A stretch of 39,680 bases of DNA from contig JADHWT010000001.1 in assembly GCA_016783345.1 (NCBI GenBank), positions 1 to 39,680 of the forward strand, written 5' to 3'. Below the pieces are notes generated by a model. That model ran no database searches and had not been told where the DNA came from. It saw only the letters and a program-made list of their open reading frames with translations. The DNA is from Candidatus Omnitrophota bacterium. Lineage in GTDB: Bacteria > NPL-UPA2 > BS750m-G34. Position numbers and translations under genes: made by a program. This document shows, piece by piece, positions 22,276 to 30,714 of this stretch (the first letter of the stretch is position 1; each line of letters starts with the position of its first letter).

Positions 22276-22980
22276 AACTTTTTTGAAACCCTTCTCGATT
22301 TATTCTATCCTCGTTTTTGTTTCTCGTGTCAGGATAAAATAAAAGATAGGGGAGCGGTTTATCTCTGTGCGAAGTGCATCTCCAGTGTTGACACTATCGG
22401 AGAGCATGTCTGCCCGGTTTGCGGGAGACATGGTTCCATAGATATATGCCCATCCTGCTGGGAAGAGAGGCCGCCATATAAGATGGCAAGGGCTGCTGGT
22501 TTTTATGAAGGGATTCTAAAGGAAGGTATACACAGACTAAAATATAACGGTCATGTTCATTTTGTCCCCACTCTTGCAAGGTTTTTGATTCATGCATTTA
22601 AAAAAGAAAAAGAGTGGCGCGGGGAAATAGACCTTGTTATACCCGTGCCTATGGATAGAAGAAGGGAGCGGGAAAGGGGATTTAATCAATCACGTCTATT
22701 GGCAAAATATTTTTCTAAAAATTTGTCCTTTCCATGCAAAGGTGATATTTTACGAAAAGTTAAAAAGACCCTTCCGCAGGTAAACTTAACCAGAGAAAAA
22801 AGATTGGTTAATTTAGCAGGCGCCTTTTATTTAAATCCCGGAGAATCTCTTTCCGGGAAAGGAATTTTATTAATTGACGATGTTTATACTACAGGCGCGA
22901 CTGTCACAGAATGTAGTAATACATTACTTAGGGGCGGAGCCAGGGATGTAAATGTTCTCACTCTGGCCAGGGGGGCTTAA
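22258..22980 (+). CDS. comF: ComF-family phosphoribosyltransferase-like protein
   Basis: A 240-residue ComF protein, linked to natural DNA uptake in other bacteria. The N-terminal zinc part has CFSC, CAKC, CPVC and CPSC pairs. The PRTase-like core has IPVPMDRRRERERGFNQ and the PRPP loop ILLIDDVYTTGATVTEC. The frame has no other ATG, GTG or TTG near the N-terminus, so the ATG at 22258 is used. It lies inside the loop of the terminator hairpin and has no Shine-Dalgarno. The codons for SSSLFN are the 3' arm and T-tract of that terminator. With the ComEA-like protein at 14211 it suggests a DNA-uptake capacity. Confidence 0.9.
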   Translation: MSSSLFNFFETLLDLFYPRFCFSCQDKIKDRGAVYLCAKCISSVDTIGEHVCPVCGRHGSIDICPSCWEERPPYKMARAAGFYEGILKEGIHRLKYNGHVHFVPTLARFLIHAFKKEKEWRGEIDLVIPVPMDRRRERERGFNQSRLLAKYFSKNLSFPCKGDILRKVKKTLPQVNLTREKRLVNLAGAFYLNPGESLSGKGILLIDDVYTTGATVTECSNTLLRGGARDVNVLTLARGA

Positions 22981-23047
22981 ACAGAAAGAAAGCAAAAAAA
23001 TGGGTAATTCAGGTTATACATTTTCTGTGTAGAAAGGAATAGCAGTT

Positions 23048-24331
23048 ATGAAAAAAAGGATAATGATTTTTTTAATATTATGGCCTCTACTTTGTGTTGG
23101 GGTCATAGCTCAAGAATCTAAAGCTATTGAGGAACCGAAAGTTAAAGAGGATGAGATAAGCTATCTTGATATCCAGAAGGATACTCCTCATATTTCGGTT
23201 CTCGAAGCTAAAAAATATAAAACAGACGATGGGAAAAGAATGGTGGAGGTAACGATAGAGAATACTTCCAGCCTGGAGATACCCAATATAATCGTTTCTT
23301 TAAAAATGGGGACATTAATCGTGGGAGTGCCTTATGAGATATTTATTCCAGCCTTAGGATGCAAAGAGAAAAAAACGTTTTCATATCAATTGCTTAAGGA
23401 AGGCGATGAAGTGACAATAGAAATGCAGTTTTTAAATAAATCATATGCCTCGACTGTCTATTTAACAAGGGTTGGACAGGAACTGCCTAGCATAAATTCC
23501 GCCCAGTTTGCTCAGGAAGGGACGCTGGGCAGTAAGGTCAGTTTTAATATAAATATGGAGAGGTTAGCCGGCGAAGAAAAAAACTTTCGCCTGGTAGTGC
23601 TGAATCTGCCTCGCCAGCTGGATTTTAGCTTTATTGACTCAGCTACTAAGGCGCAGGTAAATCAAGTGAAATTTAGCGAGCAAATTACTACGCAGTCCTT
23701 AAATCTTGAAATTGCCATACCTGAAAAATTAGACCAGGAATTTGTAGATAGGGTTATAGAGTTCTATGTCTTTATCACAGAAGCTTCTGCCTTTCCGACC
23801 ATAAATGCCCTTCACGAAAAGTATGGTTCTAATCCTATAGAGCTTGAAGATATTAAGAAAATCAACGGGAATAAAGTCCGCCTGGAATTAATTCCCAAGG
23901 GGAAAGGTGAATTAGAAGTAGTTATTTCTAACCGTTATCAGGAGATAAAAGTTGGGGAAAAGACTACTATCAGAATAGCTATATATAATAGCGGGACTTT
24001 GAGTCTAATTAATGTTAAGACCGAAGTGGATTTACCTTATGAATGGCAGGCAGAAGTAAAACCAAATCTTATAAAAGAAATATCGCCGGGTGAGAAAGAA
24101 CCGATTAATATTACTGTTATTCCTCCCAAAGATATAGGCATTGGAGAATACGATATCAATGTTAAAGGCGTAGGCGAGGTAGGAAATGAGAAGATAGAGT
24201 CCAAAGAAAAAGACATTATTATCCGGGTAGGGACAAAGGCCAATATTTTAGGTAATATCATTCTTATAGGCATACTGATTATACTGGTAGTTGGCATAGC
24301 TATCGCCAGTATAAAGATAAGCCGAAGATGA
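23048..24331 (+). CDS. NEW3-type extracytoplasmic protein with C-terminal membrane anchor
   Basis: A 427-residue protein with a signal peptide (KKRIMIFLILWPLLCVGVIA) and one C-terminal membrane helix (about 399-420) followed by KISRR, so most of it faces the periplasm. Residues about 290-395 look like a NEW3 beta-sandwich (LEVVISNRYQEIKVGEKTT, SLINVKTEVDLPYEWQ, ISPGEKEPINITVIPP). The first half has another CARDB-like sandwich (VTIENTSSLEIPNIIVSL). Such proteins accompany ABC-2 exporters and are thought to bind substrate or neighbours, but no function is proven. AAAGGAATAGC precedes the ATG. It overlaps the TolC-like gene by four bases and is the first gene of a six-gene operon. Confidence 0.8.
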   Translation: MKKRIMIFLILWPLLCVGVIAQESKAIEEPKVKEDEISYLDIQKDTPHISVLEAKKYKTDDGKRMVEVTIENTSSLEIPNIIVSLKMGTLIVGVPYEIFIPALGCKEKKTFSYQLLKEGDEVTIEMQFLNKSYASTVYLTRVGQELPSINSAQFAQEGTLGSKVSFNINMERLAGEEKNFRLVVLNLPRQLDFSFIDSATKAQVNQVKFSEQITTQSLNLEIAIPEKLDQEFVDRVIEFYVFITEASAFPTINALHEKYGSNPIELEDIKKINGNKVRLELIPKGKGELEVVISNRYQEIKVGEKTTIRIAIYNSGTLSLINVKTEVDLPYEWQAEVKPNLIKEISPGEKEPINITVIPPKDIGIGEYDINVKGVGEVGNEKIESKEKDIIIRVGTKANILGNIILIGILIILVVGIAIASIKISRR

Positions 24332-25698
24332 AACTTAAATTATATATAAAATTGGGGTTGGGAATAGCCTTTTTATTTTGCCCTAATAAAGGGATAGCGC
24401 AAGAGGTGGCTAATCAGTCCATTATTTATAATCTTACCGATAGTATAAAGTTAGCCATGAAGACCAACCCAACGGTTCAGCAGGCTTTACAGGAGATAGA
24501 GCGTACCAGGGGGGCACTCTTGAGTTATGCCTCCCAAAATAATCTGCCTCAGCTTGAATATACGCGGACAGAATCTTTTTCCAGGGCTATACCGTCAAAA
24601 AAGACAATTAAAAATACAGCCGGGGTAGAGCAGGTACTCTATAGATTCGGACAAGAAAACGTGACGGAAAAGGAGGATTTTCGAACAGCCAGAACCGCTT
24701 ATGTCAAAGCTATGAACGACACCATCTATAACGTCAGGACAAATTATTTAAATGCCCTTCTTTTACAAAAGCAGCTTAGACAAAAGAGAAGCCTGTTAAA
24801 AGAATATGAGAATAGACTGAAGATAAAGAAGGCAGAATATGAGCTGGGGGAAATTACACTGGCTGATGTTATAGATGCTGAACTACAGATAATTACCCAG
24901 GAAATTAGCATTGATAACGTGGAAAACGACCTTGACCAGTATAAAATGGATTTTCTTACCTTAATTGGTAAAGATTTACAGGATTTTATGTTAGAGGAAG
25001 AATCATGGGAGGCGGAGTTTAATGTGGAAGAAGCTATAAGATATGCGCTAGACACAAGAATAGAGATAAGAGATTTATCTAAAGAAATAAGGATACAGGA
25101 AGGTATTGTTAGAGAGGCCTTATGGAAGGTTTCTCCTGATATTACTCTTACCGGGACTGAAGGAAGATTCCTGGAACAATACGATTTAAGCTTAACCAAG
25201 ACCAGTGATAAGATCTCGGCAGGTCTTGATGTTACCAGGGACCCGGCTCTAACTTCCATGACTGGTAAGTATAGAGATGAGTGGGGGTTTAGCCTGAGTG
25301 TTTCCCTTCCTCTTTTTGAGGGATTAAATATGGCCGGGGCGAGGAGAGAAGAGATAGCTACTCTGGAAAAATCTAAATTTGAGATGGAAGCCAAGAAGGA
25401 CGAGATAAGGAAAGAGATAATAAGGGCTTATACTATTTTTTCCAAAAAGAAAGATAAATTAATCCGCCAGAACAAACAGATGGAGTTAAAGAAAAGGAAA
25501 TGGCAGATTATACAAAAATTAATTGATCTTGGAAGAAGTTCATATTATGAGTTAAATACAGCCAGAGATGATTTTAATTCAGCTGAAGAGAGCTACTATA
25601 ACACGGAGCGAGAATATATATTAGCTCAGGAAGGTATTAGAAAGGTGATGGGAGAATATTATAAATATATGGGGGATTACCTCAAATATTGGGAGTAG
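24328..25698 (+). CDS. TolC-family outer-membrane channel protein
   Basis: A 456-residue protein with a signal sequence (KLGLGIAFLFCPNKGIAQ) and two TolC repeats rich in long amphipathic helices. LTDSIKLAMKTNPTVQQALQEIE opens the first and FNVEEAIRYALDTRIEIRDL opens the second. Typical helix segments are LNALLLQKQLRQKRSLLKEY and YELNTARDDFNSAEESYYNT. Beta-strand segments such as WGFSLSVSLPLFEG would cross the outer membrane. TolC proteins form the exit duct of tripartite exporters and type I secretion. No MFP (HlyD-like) gene is next to it; the NEW3 protein may fill the periplasmic gap (inference). Confidence 0.9.
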   Translation: MKLKLYIKLGLGIAFLFCPNKGIAQEVANQSIIYNLTDSIKLAMKTNPTVQQALQEIERTRGALLSYASQNNLPQLEYTRTESFSRAIPSKKTIKNTAGVEQVLYRFGQENVTEKEDFRTARTAYVKAMNDTIYNVRTNYLNALLLQKQLRQKRSLLKEYENRLKIKKAEYELGEITLADVIDAELQIITQEISIDNVENDLDQYKMDFLTLIGKDLQDFMLEEESWEAEFNVEEAIRYALDTRIEIRDLSKEIRIQEGIVREALWKVSPDITLTGTEGRFLEQYDLSLTKTSDKISAGLDVTRDPALTSMTGKYRDEWGFSLSVSLPLFEGLNMAGARREEIATLEKSKFEMEAKKDEIRKEIIRAYTIFSKKKDKLIRQNKQMELKKRKWQIIQKLIDLGRSSYYELNTARDDFNSAEESYYNTEREYILAQEGIRKVMGEYYKYMGDYLKYWE

Positions 25699-25702
25699 AA
25701 AA

Positions 25703-26410
25703 ATGCTTGAAACAATAAAGCTAAAAAAGATATATGAGAATAGAGTATTGGCTGTTAATGAAGTGGACCTGAAGATTGAGGCAGGAGAGATATTTGTTCT
25801 TTTAGGTGCTAATGGCGCAGGCAAGACTACTATAATTATGCTTATCCTTGGCTTTACTGACCCAACCAGTGGGACTGCGTTAATAAACGGAATTGACGTG
25901 GTTAAAAATCCTTTAAAAGCCAAAAAGCACGTTGCCTATGTCTCGGAAAATGTCATACTTTATGGAAACTTTACTGCCCGACAGAATCTGGACTTTTTTA
26001 CCAAATTAGCAGGTAAAACAGGATTGACTGATAACGATTATGACAAGGTTCTGAAAAGAGTAGGGCTGCCTCAAGAAAGTTTCAATCGGAGGGTAGGGAG
26101 TTTTTCTAAGGGTATGCGGCAAAGACTTGGGATAGCTATTGCTATTTTAAAAGATACAGAGGTGATTCTCCTTGATGAGCCTACTTCAGGTTTGGACCCT
26201 AAAGGTGGGAAGGAATTTTTGGATATCTTGAGAGGCTTAAGGGATGAGAATAAGGCTATATTTATGTCTTCCCATGATATCTTCCGGACAAAAATTATTG
26301 CTGACCGGGTAGGGATTATGCATAGTGGGAATCTGGTTAAGGTTATTGAAAGGGAAGAGATGGACAGGGTAGATTTAGAGGAACTTTATTTAAAGTATAT
26401 TGAAGTCTAA
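25703..26410 (+). CDS. ABC transporter ATP-binding protein
   Basis: A 235-residue ATPase of the ABC-2 (CcmA/NatA-like) type. It has Walker A GANGAGKTT, a Q-loop region around VAYVSENVILYGNFTARQNL, where Glu stands in the usual Gln place, signature SFSKGMRQRLG, Walker B VILLDEPTSGLDP and switch His in MSSHD. All catalytic elements are present. It lies four bases after the TolC-like gene and seven before the first permease, and would energise the two permeases that follow. Confidence 0.95.
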   Translation: MLETIKLKKIYENRVLAVNEVDLKIEAGEIFVLLGANGAGKTTIIMLILGFTDPTSGTALINGIDVVKNPLKAKKHVAYVSENVILYGNFTARQNLDFFTKLAGKTGLTDNDYDKVLKRVGLPQESFNRRVGSFSKGMRQRLGIAIAILKDTEVILLDEPTSGLDPKGGKEFLDILRGLRDENKAIFMSSHDIFRTKIIADRVGIMHSGNLVKVIEREEMDRVDLEELYLKYIEV

Positions 26411-26416
26411 GTATCG

Positions 26417-27805
26417 GTGAATATGTTAGGCACAATTATAAAAAAGGAAATTATCGGCCATATCTTAAGTTACCGATTTATGGTAACTTTTATTCTCTTT
26501 TTCAGTCTGATATTAATAAGCATTTTTATTTTAACCAATGATTACCAAACCAGATTAGATAGTTACAAAGCCAGTGTAAGCAGCCATAAAGAAGAGATAA
26601 ATAAGATAAAAGCCATAAAAGATCCCAATCAAGCTTGTGCAGAATTATTATATAATCAAGGTCTATATGCGGATCGAGCGCCAAAGTCACTTTCAATTTT
26701 AGCTAAAGGGCTTGAGGATAATATACCGGAAGAGGTTCATACAGCCTGGTGGCAACCCAGTACAAGAAAGTTGAATAAGGAACTTTATAGAAATCCCATT
26801 TTTGCTCTCTTTACCACCCCTGATTTTTTATATATTGTTAATATCATCTTGAGCCTGCTTTCACTATTATTTGTCTTTGATACCATCTGCGGAGAAAAAG
26901 AGAATGGCACTTTAAAGCTTATGCTTTCTAATTCTTTACCCAGAGATATAATTCTATTAGGAAAGTGGATAGGAGGTTATATTACCCTTATTGCCCCATT
27001 TTTAGTGGCAGTAATCTCAGGTATAATCTATCTCTATTTTAGAAAAGTAATCTTATTTGACATAGAAATTCTCTCAAGGATAGGTCTTATAATATTAACT
27101 TCCCTGATATATATATCCATATTTTTCACTTTAGGTATTTTTATCTCTACTATTACCAGAAAATCTTCTACAGCACTTCTTTTAGGGCTATTTATCTGGG
27201 TGATATGGATTCTGGTTATTCCAAATTTAGCTCCGGTAATTTCAAGAATTAGTATGCCTATTCCCACTATCCAGAAGATAAATGCTGAAAAGCAAGCCAT
27301 AAATAAGGAAATAGAGATTAAAAAGAGACGAATTTCGCGAACTATGATTGGCTACGGCAAAGAGGCTGAAGAATTAAAAGAAGAATTGGATGAGGAAAGA
27401 AAGAAACGAATAGGAAAATTAGATAAATTTTATGAAGATAAATTAGAAGGACAGGTAAATATTTGCAAGATTCTGTCTCGAATTTCACCTTCTGCCAGTT
27501 TTATATATACTAGCACGGCGTTAGCCCAGACAGGCACAGGTCAATATAAAATTTTTAAACAGGCTTATAAAAGATTTCAGGACGAATTTAGAGCATATGG
27601 AGATCCGTTAGGGAAAAAGAGAAGGAAAAAGGAACTAAAAGAGAATTGGTTCCACGAGGAAGAACTTCCCACTCTCCAGATAACCAAGGTAAGTATAGCT
27701 CAAGATTTTCCGTTGATACTTTTTGACCTTTTATTATTAGTGGTTTATAATGCCCTCTTTTTCATGGGCGGGTATCTATTTTTCTTGCGTTACGATGTGC
27801 GATAG
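26417..27805 (+). CDS. ABC-2 type permease with large insert
   Basis: A 462-residue permease: one N-terminal membrane helix (about 22-40), a soluble stretch of about 95 residues, then five helices between about 135 and 290. The coupling motif is CGEKENGTLKLMLSNSLPRD. A second soluble stretch of about 140 charged residues, partly coiled-coil (KEAEELKEELDEERKKRIG), comes before the last helix. The plan fits ABC-2 permeases of the DUF3526/NosY kind. It is paralogous to the next gene: both share GKWIGGY and end with FLRYDVR. The start is GTG 26417 or ATG 26423, with a weak ribosome-binding site for both. Confidence 0.85.
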   Translation: MNMLGTIIKKEIIGHILSYRFMVTFILFFSLILISIFILTNDYQTRLDSYKASVSSHKEEINKIKAIKDPNQACAELLYNQGLYADRAPKSLSILAKGLEDNIPEEVHTAWWQPSTRKLNKELYRNPIFALFTTPDFLYIVNIILSLLSLLFVFDTICGEKENGTLKLMLSNSLPRDIILLGKWIGGYITLIAPFLVAVISGIIYLYFRKVILFDIEILSRIGLIILTSLIYISIFFTLGIFISTITRKSSTALLLGLFIWVIWILVIPNLAPVISRISMPIPTIQKINAEKQAINKEIEIKKRRISRTMIGYGKEAEELKEELDEERKKRIGKLDKFYEDKLEGQVNICKILSRISPSASFIYTSTALAQTGTGQYKIFKQAYKRFQDEFRAYGDPLGKKRRKKELKENWFHEEELPTLQITKVSIAQDFPLILFDLLLLVVYNALFFMGGYLFFLRYDVR

Positions 27806-27818
27806 GAGTTAGTAAAAG

Positions 27819-29204
27819 ATGCTCTGGCTGATTATAAAGAAAGAAGTACTGGATCACCTTCTGAGCCTGAAATTCAGCATTACCTGCATCCTGTGTTTTG
27901 TAGTTATTCTCTCCAGCGTTATTGTACTCTCCAGAGATTATAAAGAAAATCTCATGGACTATCACACAAATATAGTTATGCATAGAAACGAGGTTTTAAG
28001 TTCTGGACAGGGGGGGCAAGCATGGAAAATTTTTGAGGGGATAAAAGTGGATAAGCCCTTAAATGCGATGGAGATATTTTTCAGGAATCCCAATCGAAAA
28101 GGTAATATTACAGCCAGGGTGAGAGCTGGAGATGAACCTCGGTTTGAAAGTGAATATGAGGAGAATCCAATTATTCATCTATTTTCTATTATTGATCTAA
28201 GGTATTTTATCGGGATTATTATGGGGCTTTTAGCTATTATCTTCAGTTATGATGCTGTGTCAGGGGAAAAAGAAGCCGGGACATTGAGATTGGTTGTATC
28301 CTATAGTGTTCCGAGAGACAAGGTGCTTTTAGGGAAATGGATCGGGGGATATTTGAGTTTAATCTTTCCGTATCTATTAGCTATAATTTCAGGCCTGATA
28401 ATAGCTATAGTTTCTCCGCAGGTAAAACTGTCAGGAGCCAATTGGCTGGAATTGGGAATGATTATTCTTCTTTCTTTTCTTTATATTTCAGCTATGTATA
28501 CTATGGGCCTGTTTATCTCTGCAAATACTAAAATGGCCTCTACTTCTATTACTATTTTGCTTTTAATCTGGGTAATTGTAGTTTTGGTTATACCTAATAT
28601 CAGCCCCTATCTTGCTTCCCAGATTTTTTCGACTCCCTCAATTCAGGAGATTGAAAAAGAGAAAATGCAAATGGCAAAAGCAGAAGGTGAAAAGTTTCAT
28701 AAAGAGTGGAAAAAATATAATGAGGAATGTGAAAAGAAAAAAATTCCGCAGGCGGAAAGGTGGGAGGGATTTCAAGATAGGCATAACAAATGGCTTTCTA
28801 ACATCAATTCTGAAAGGGAAAAAATAAATACCCACTATAAGAGACTGTTAAATAAACAAGTGAAGATAGCAAAAAATATCTCGCGTATCTCACCTCTGTC
28901 TTCTTTAAATTACAGCATTGTTGACCTGGCTGGAGTGGGTTCTATAGAGACAGATAGATTCTGGAAAGAGCTGGTAAGATATAGAGATAAGGTTAGTAAT
29001 TATATATTAGGGAATCGACCTGAATGGATGAAGAAAAATTGGAAGAATATTGACTTCAGTGATTATCCAAAGTTTCATTATGAAGAGAGTAAATTTTCGG
29101 ACAGGATAAGAGACTGTTTCCCGGATATATTAGTTTTGATTATGTGGAATGTTATATTCTTTATGGGAGCATACTTGTCATTTTTACGATACGATGTGAG
29201 GTAA
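27819..29204 (+). CDS. ABC-2 type permease with large insert, second paralog
   Basis: A 461-residue permease with the same plan as the preceding gene. An N-terminal helix is followed by a soluble stretch, the coupling motif SGEKEAGTLRLVVSYSVPRD with GKWIGGYLSL, and five helices. A Lys/Glu-rich soluble region (EKMQMAKAEGEKFHKEWKKY) lies before the last helix, and the end is GAYLSFLRYDVR. The shared ends and lengths show tandem duplication followed by divergence, giving a heterodimeric permease. GGAG at 27806-27809 serves the ATG at 27819. It lies five bases before the lipoprotein gene. Confidence 0.85.
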   Translation: MLWLIIKKEVLDHLLSLKFSITCILCFVVILSSVIVLSRDYKENLMDYHTNIVMHRNEVLSSGQGGQAWKIFEGIKVDKPLNAMEIFFRNPNRKGNITARVRAGDEPRFESEYEENPIIHLFSIIDLRYFIGIIMGLLAIIFSYDAVSGEKEAGTLRLVVSYSVPRDKVLLGKWIGGYLSLIFPYLLAIISGLIIAIVSPQVKLSGANWLELGMIILLSFLYISAMYTMGLFISANTKMASTSITILLLIWVIVVLVIPNISPYLASQIFSTPSIQEIEKEKMQMAKAEGEKFHKEWKKYNEECEKKKIPQAERWEGFQDRHNKWLSNINSEREKINTHYKRLLNKQVKIAKNISRISPLSSLNYSIVDLAGVGSIETDRFWKELVRYRDKVSNYILGNRPEWMKKNWKNIDFSDYPKFHYEESKFSDRIRDCFPDILVLIMWNVIFFMGAYLSFLRYDVR

Positions 29205-29208
29205 CAGT

Positions 29209-30546
29209 ATGAATAGAAGAATTATTACATCGATTTTTGTAATTTTGTTTTCTTTTTACCTGTGCGGCTGCGGGAATAAAATTGAGAGAAATATCAATAA
29301 ACTGGCAGGGGATCAAGAACAAAGAGAAACTGCTATGCTGGAACTCACTTTAGCTAAGGAGGATGCTATTGAGCCATTGATTAATACTCTCTCCGATACC
29401 AGTAAGCCAGTAGAGGTACGGGTTGATATAGTGACAATTCTATTTCGTATATTGCTTCGCGAATCGGATGAGCGTATCCTGCCAGCACTTCTGGCTAATT
29501 TAAATGACCAGGAACCAAAGGTGAGAGAGGTCATTGTGATTGGCCTGGGCGATTTAAGAAAAAAGGAAGTAATAAAAGATGTTTTGAAGATACTTGGCGA
29601 TGAAAATGAAAAAGTTAGATATCAGGCCATTTGTACTCTGGAAGAGCTGCAGGAAAAGATGAGTCAGGAAGAAAAGGATGAGTTTATTAGCCAGAGTAAA
29701 ATTATTTTAGAGAGCCAGGATAAGTTAGCCCGAGAAAAAGCAGAAGAGATATTGGCTAAAGAGGCTGAGCTTTTAATAGCGGAGGCCGATAAATGTGTTC
29801 TCCAGGCAGATATTAAGAAGGCTGAGGAAGTGTTAATGAAGGCAAAAAAATTAGTACCCGATGGCCTTAATGTCAACTACAAATTAGGGAGATTATATTT
29901 TGACCAGGGAGAGAAAGAAAAAGGGTTAGAAATTTTGACTAAGTATGGATATATAATTTATGTGCCTAAATTTGAAAATTCGCCGGTAATAGACGGAGGA
30001 ATTAAGGATACGGCATGGGGAAAAGCAGCTAAAATTGAAAAATTTTATAAATGCCTCCGGAATGTCTATTCGGCTAAGGAAACAGAAGGCAAATCAGAGC
30101 TTTATGTAGGCTATACAGACGAAGCTTTCTATATTGGCACTAAGGGGTATGAAGATTCTACTGTTAATTTAATTCAGCATTATAAAATCAGGGATAGCCA
30201 TATTTATAAAGATGACTGCTGGGAGATATTTTTGGATACTAAACGCGATTGTAAGACTTATTACCAGATTGTTGTCAATTGCATAGGTGCAGTTTATGAT
30301 TCCTATGAGAAGAAAAAAGAATGGAATGGAGAATATAAGGTTGGCGCTAAGATAAAAGATAAATTTTGGTCTATGGAAATAGAGATTCCTTTTAAACAAT
30401 TACACGATACTAAAGTAGAAAAAGGGACAATTTGGAGTTTCAATCTGAATCGTTTCCGGGCTACTTCTGGGGAATCTTGTCAGTGGAGACCAACCTATGG
30501 GAATCATCATAGGCCGGATTTATTCGGATTTTTGATTTTTGACTAG
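29209..30546 (+). CDS. Lipoprotein with HEAT repeats and CBM9-like domain
   Basis: A 445-residue lipoprotein (FVILFSFYLCGC, lipid Cys at about residue 21). Residues about 35-150 form HEAT-type helical repeats (AIEPLINTLSDTSKPVEVRV, ILPALLANLNDQEPKVREVV-like). Residues about 190-250 look like a TPR hairpin (KAEEVLMKAKKLVPDGLNV). The C-terminal 190 residues match the carbohydrate-binding CBM9/DOMON-like fold (SPVIDGGIKDTAWGKA, DDCWEIFLDTKRD, IEIPFKQL, WRPTYGNHHRPDLFG). The combination in one protein is unusual. As last gene of the export operon it may bind the exported glycan or the partner proteins outside the membrane; this is inference. Confidence 0.82.
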   Translation: MNRRIITSIFVILFSFYLCGCGNKIERNINKLAGDQEQRETAMLELTLAKEDAIEPLINTLSDTSKPVEVRVDIVTILFRILLRESDERILPALLANLNDQEPKVREVIVIGLGDLRKKEVIKDVLKILGDENEKVRYQAICTLEELQEKMSQEEKDEFISQSKIILESQDKLAREKAEEILAKEAELLIAEADKCVLQADIKKAEEVLMKAKKLVPDGLNVNYKLGRLYFDQGEKEKGLEILTKYGYIIYVPKFENSPVIDGGIKDTAWGKAAKIEKFYKCLRNVYSAKETEGKSELYVGYTDEAFYIGTKGYEDSTVNLIQHYKIRDSHIYKDDCWEIFLDTKRDCKTYYQIVVNCIGAVYDSYEKKKEWNGEYKVGAKIKDKFWSMEIEIPFKQLHDTKVEKGTIWSFNLNRFRATSGESCQWRPTYGNHHRPDLFGFLIFD

Positions 30547-30636
30547 ATCAAAATAAAAAGATGTCAGACGCCAATGCGGGCAGCCAGCTTGAGGTCGAAC
30601 CAGAGCCAGAAACCAGAAACAAACGAATTTTTGTGA

Positions 30637-30664
30637 TTGACTTGTTAATGAAATTAGATATAAT
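30637..30664 (+). promoter_or_regulatory. Promoter of gap
   Basis: TTGACT (30637-30642), 16 bp, TATAAT (30659-30664). It is one of the best sigma70 matches in the window. Transcription would start near 30671 at the AT-rich repeat, about 45 bases before the gap ATG. Confidence 0.75.
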
Positions 30665-30670
30665 AAAAAA

Positions 30671-30695
30671 GTTGTAAGTTATAAGTAATAAGTAA
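30671..30695 (+). repeat. AT-rich TTATAAGT repeat before gap
   Basis: GTTGTAAGTTATAAG followed by TAATAAGTAA, made of the same words as the repeats before efp (3631) and exbB (33657). Here it would be the first part of the gap mRNA leader, just before the Shine-Dalgarno GAAAGGGGAG. Confidence 0.6.
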
Positions 30696-30714
30696 AAGAA
30701 GAAAGGGGAGAAAT

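Noticed and set aside
24744..25394. A 216-codon open frame on the minus strand inside the TolC-like gene
   Set aside because: The plus-strand frame has clear TolC repeats and tight operon spacing. The minus frame is low-complexity (Ser/Ile-rich) as expected for antisense of a Lys/Glu-rich helical protein.
30548..30636. A small gene between the lipoprotein and the gap promoter
   Set aside because: An ATG at 30560 opens a short frame, but it has no Shine-Dalgarno, no recognisable product and closes before the promoter.
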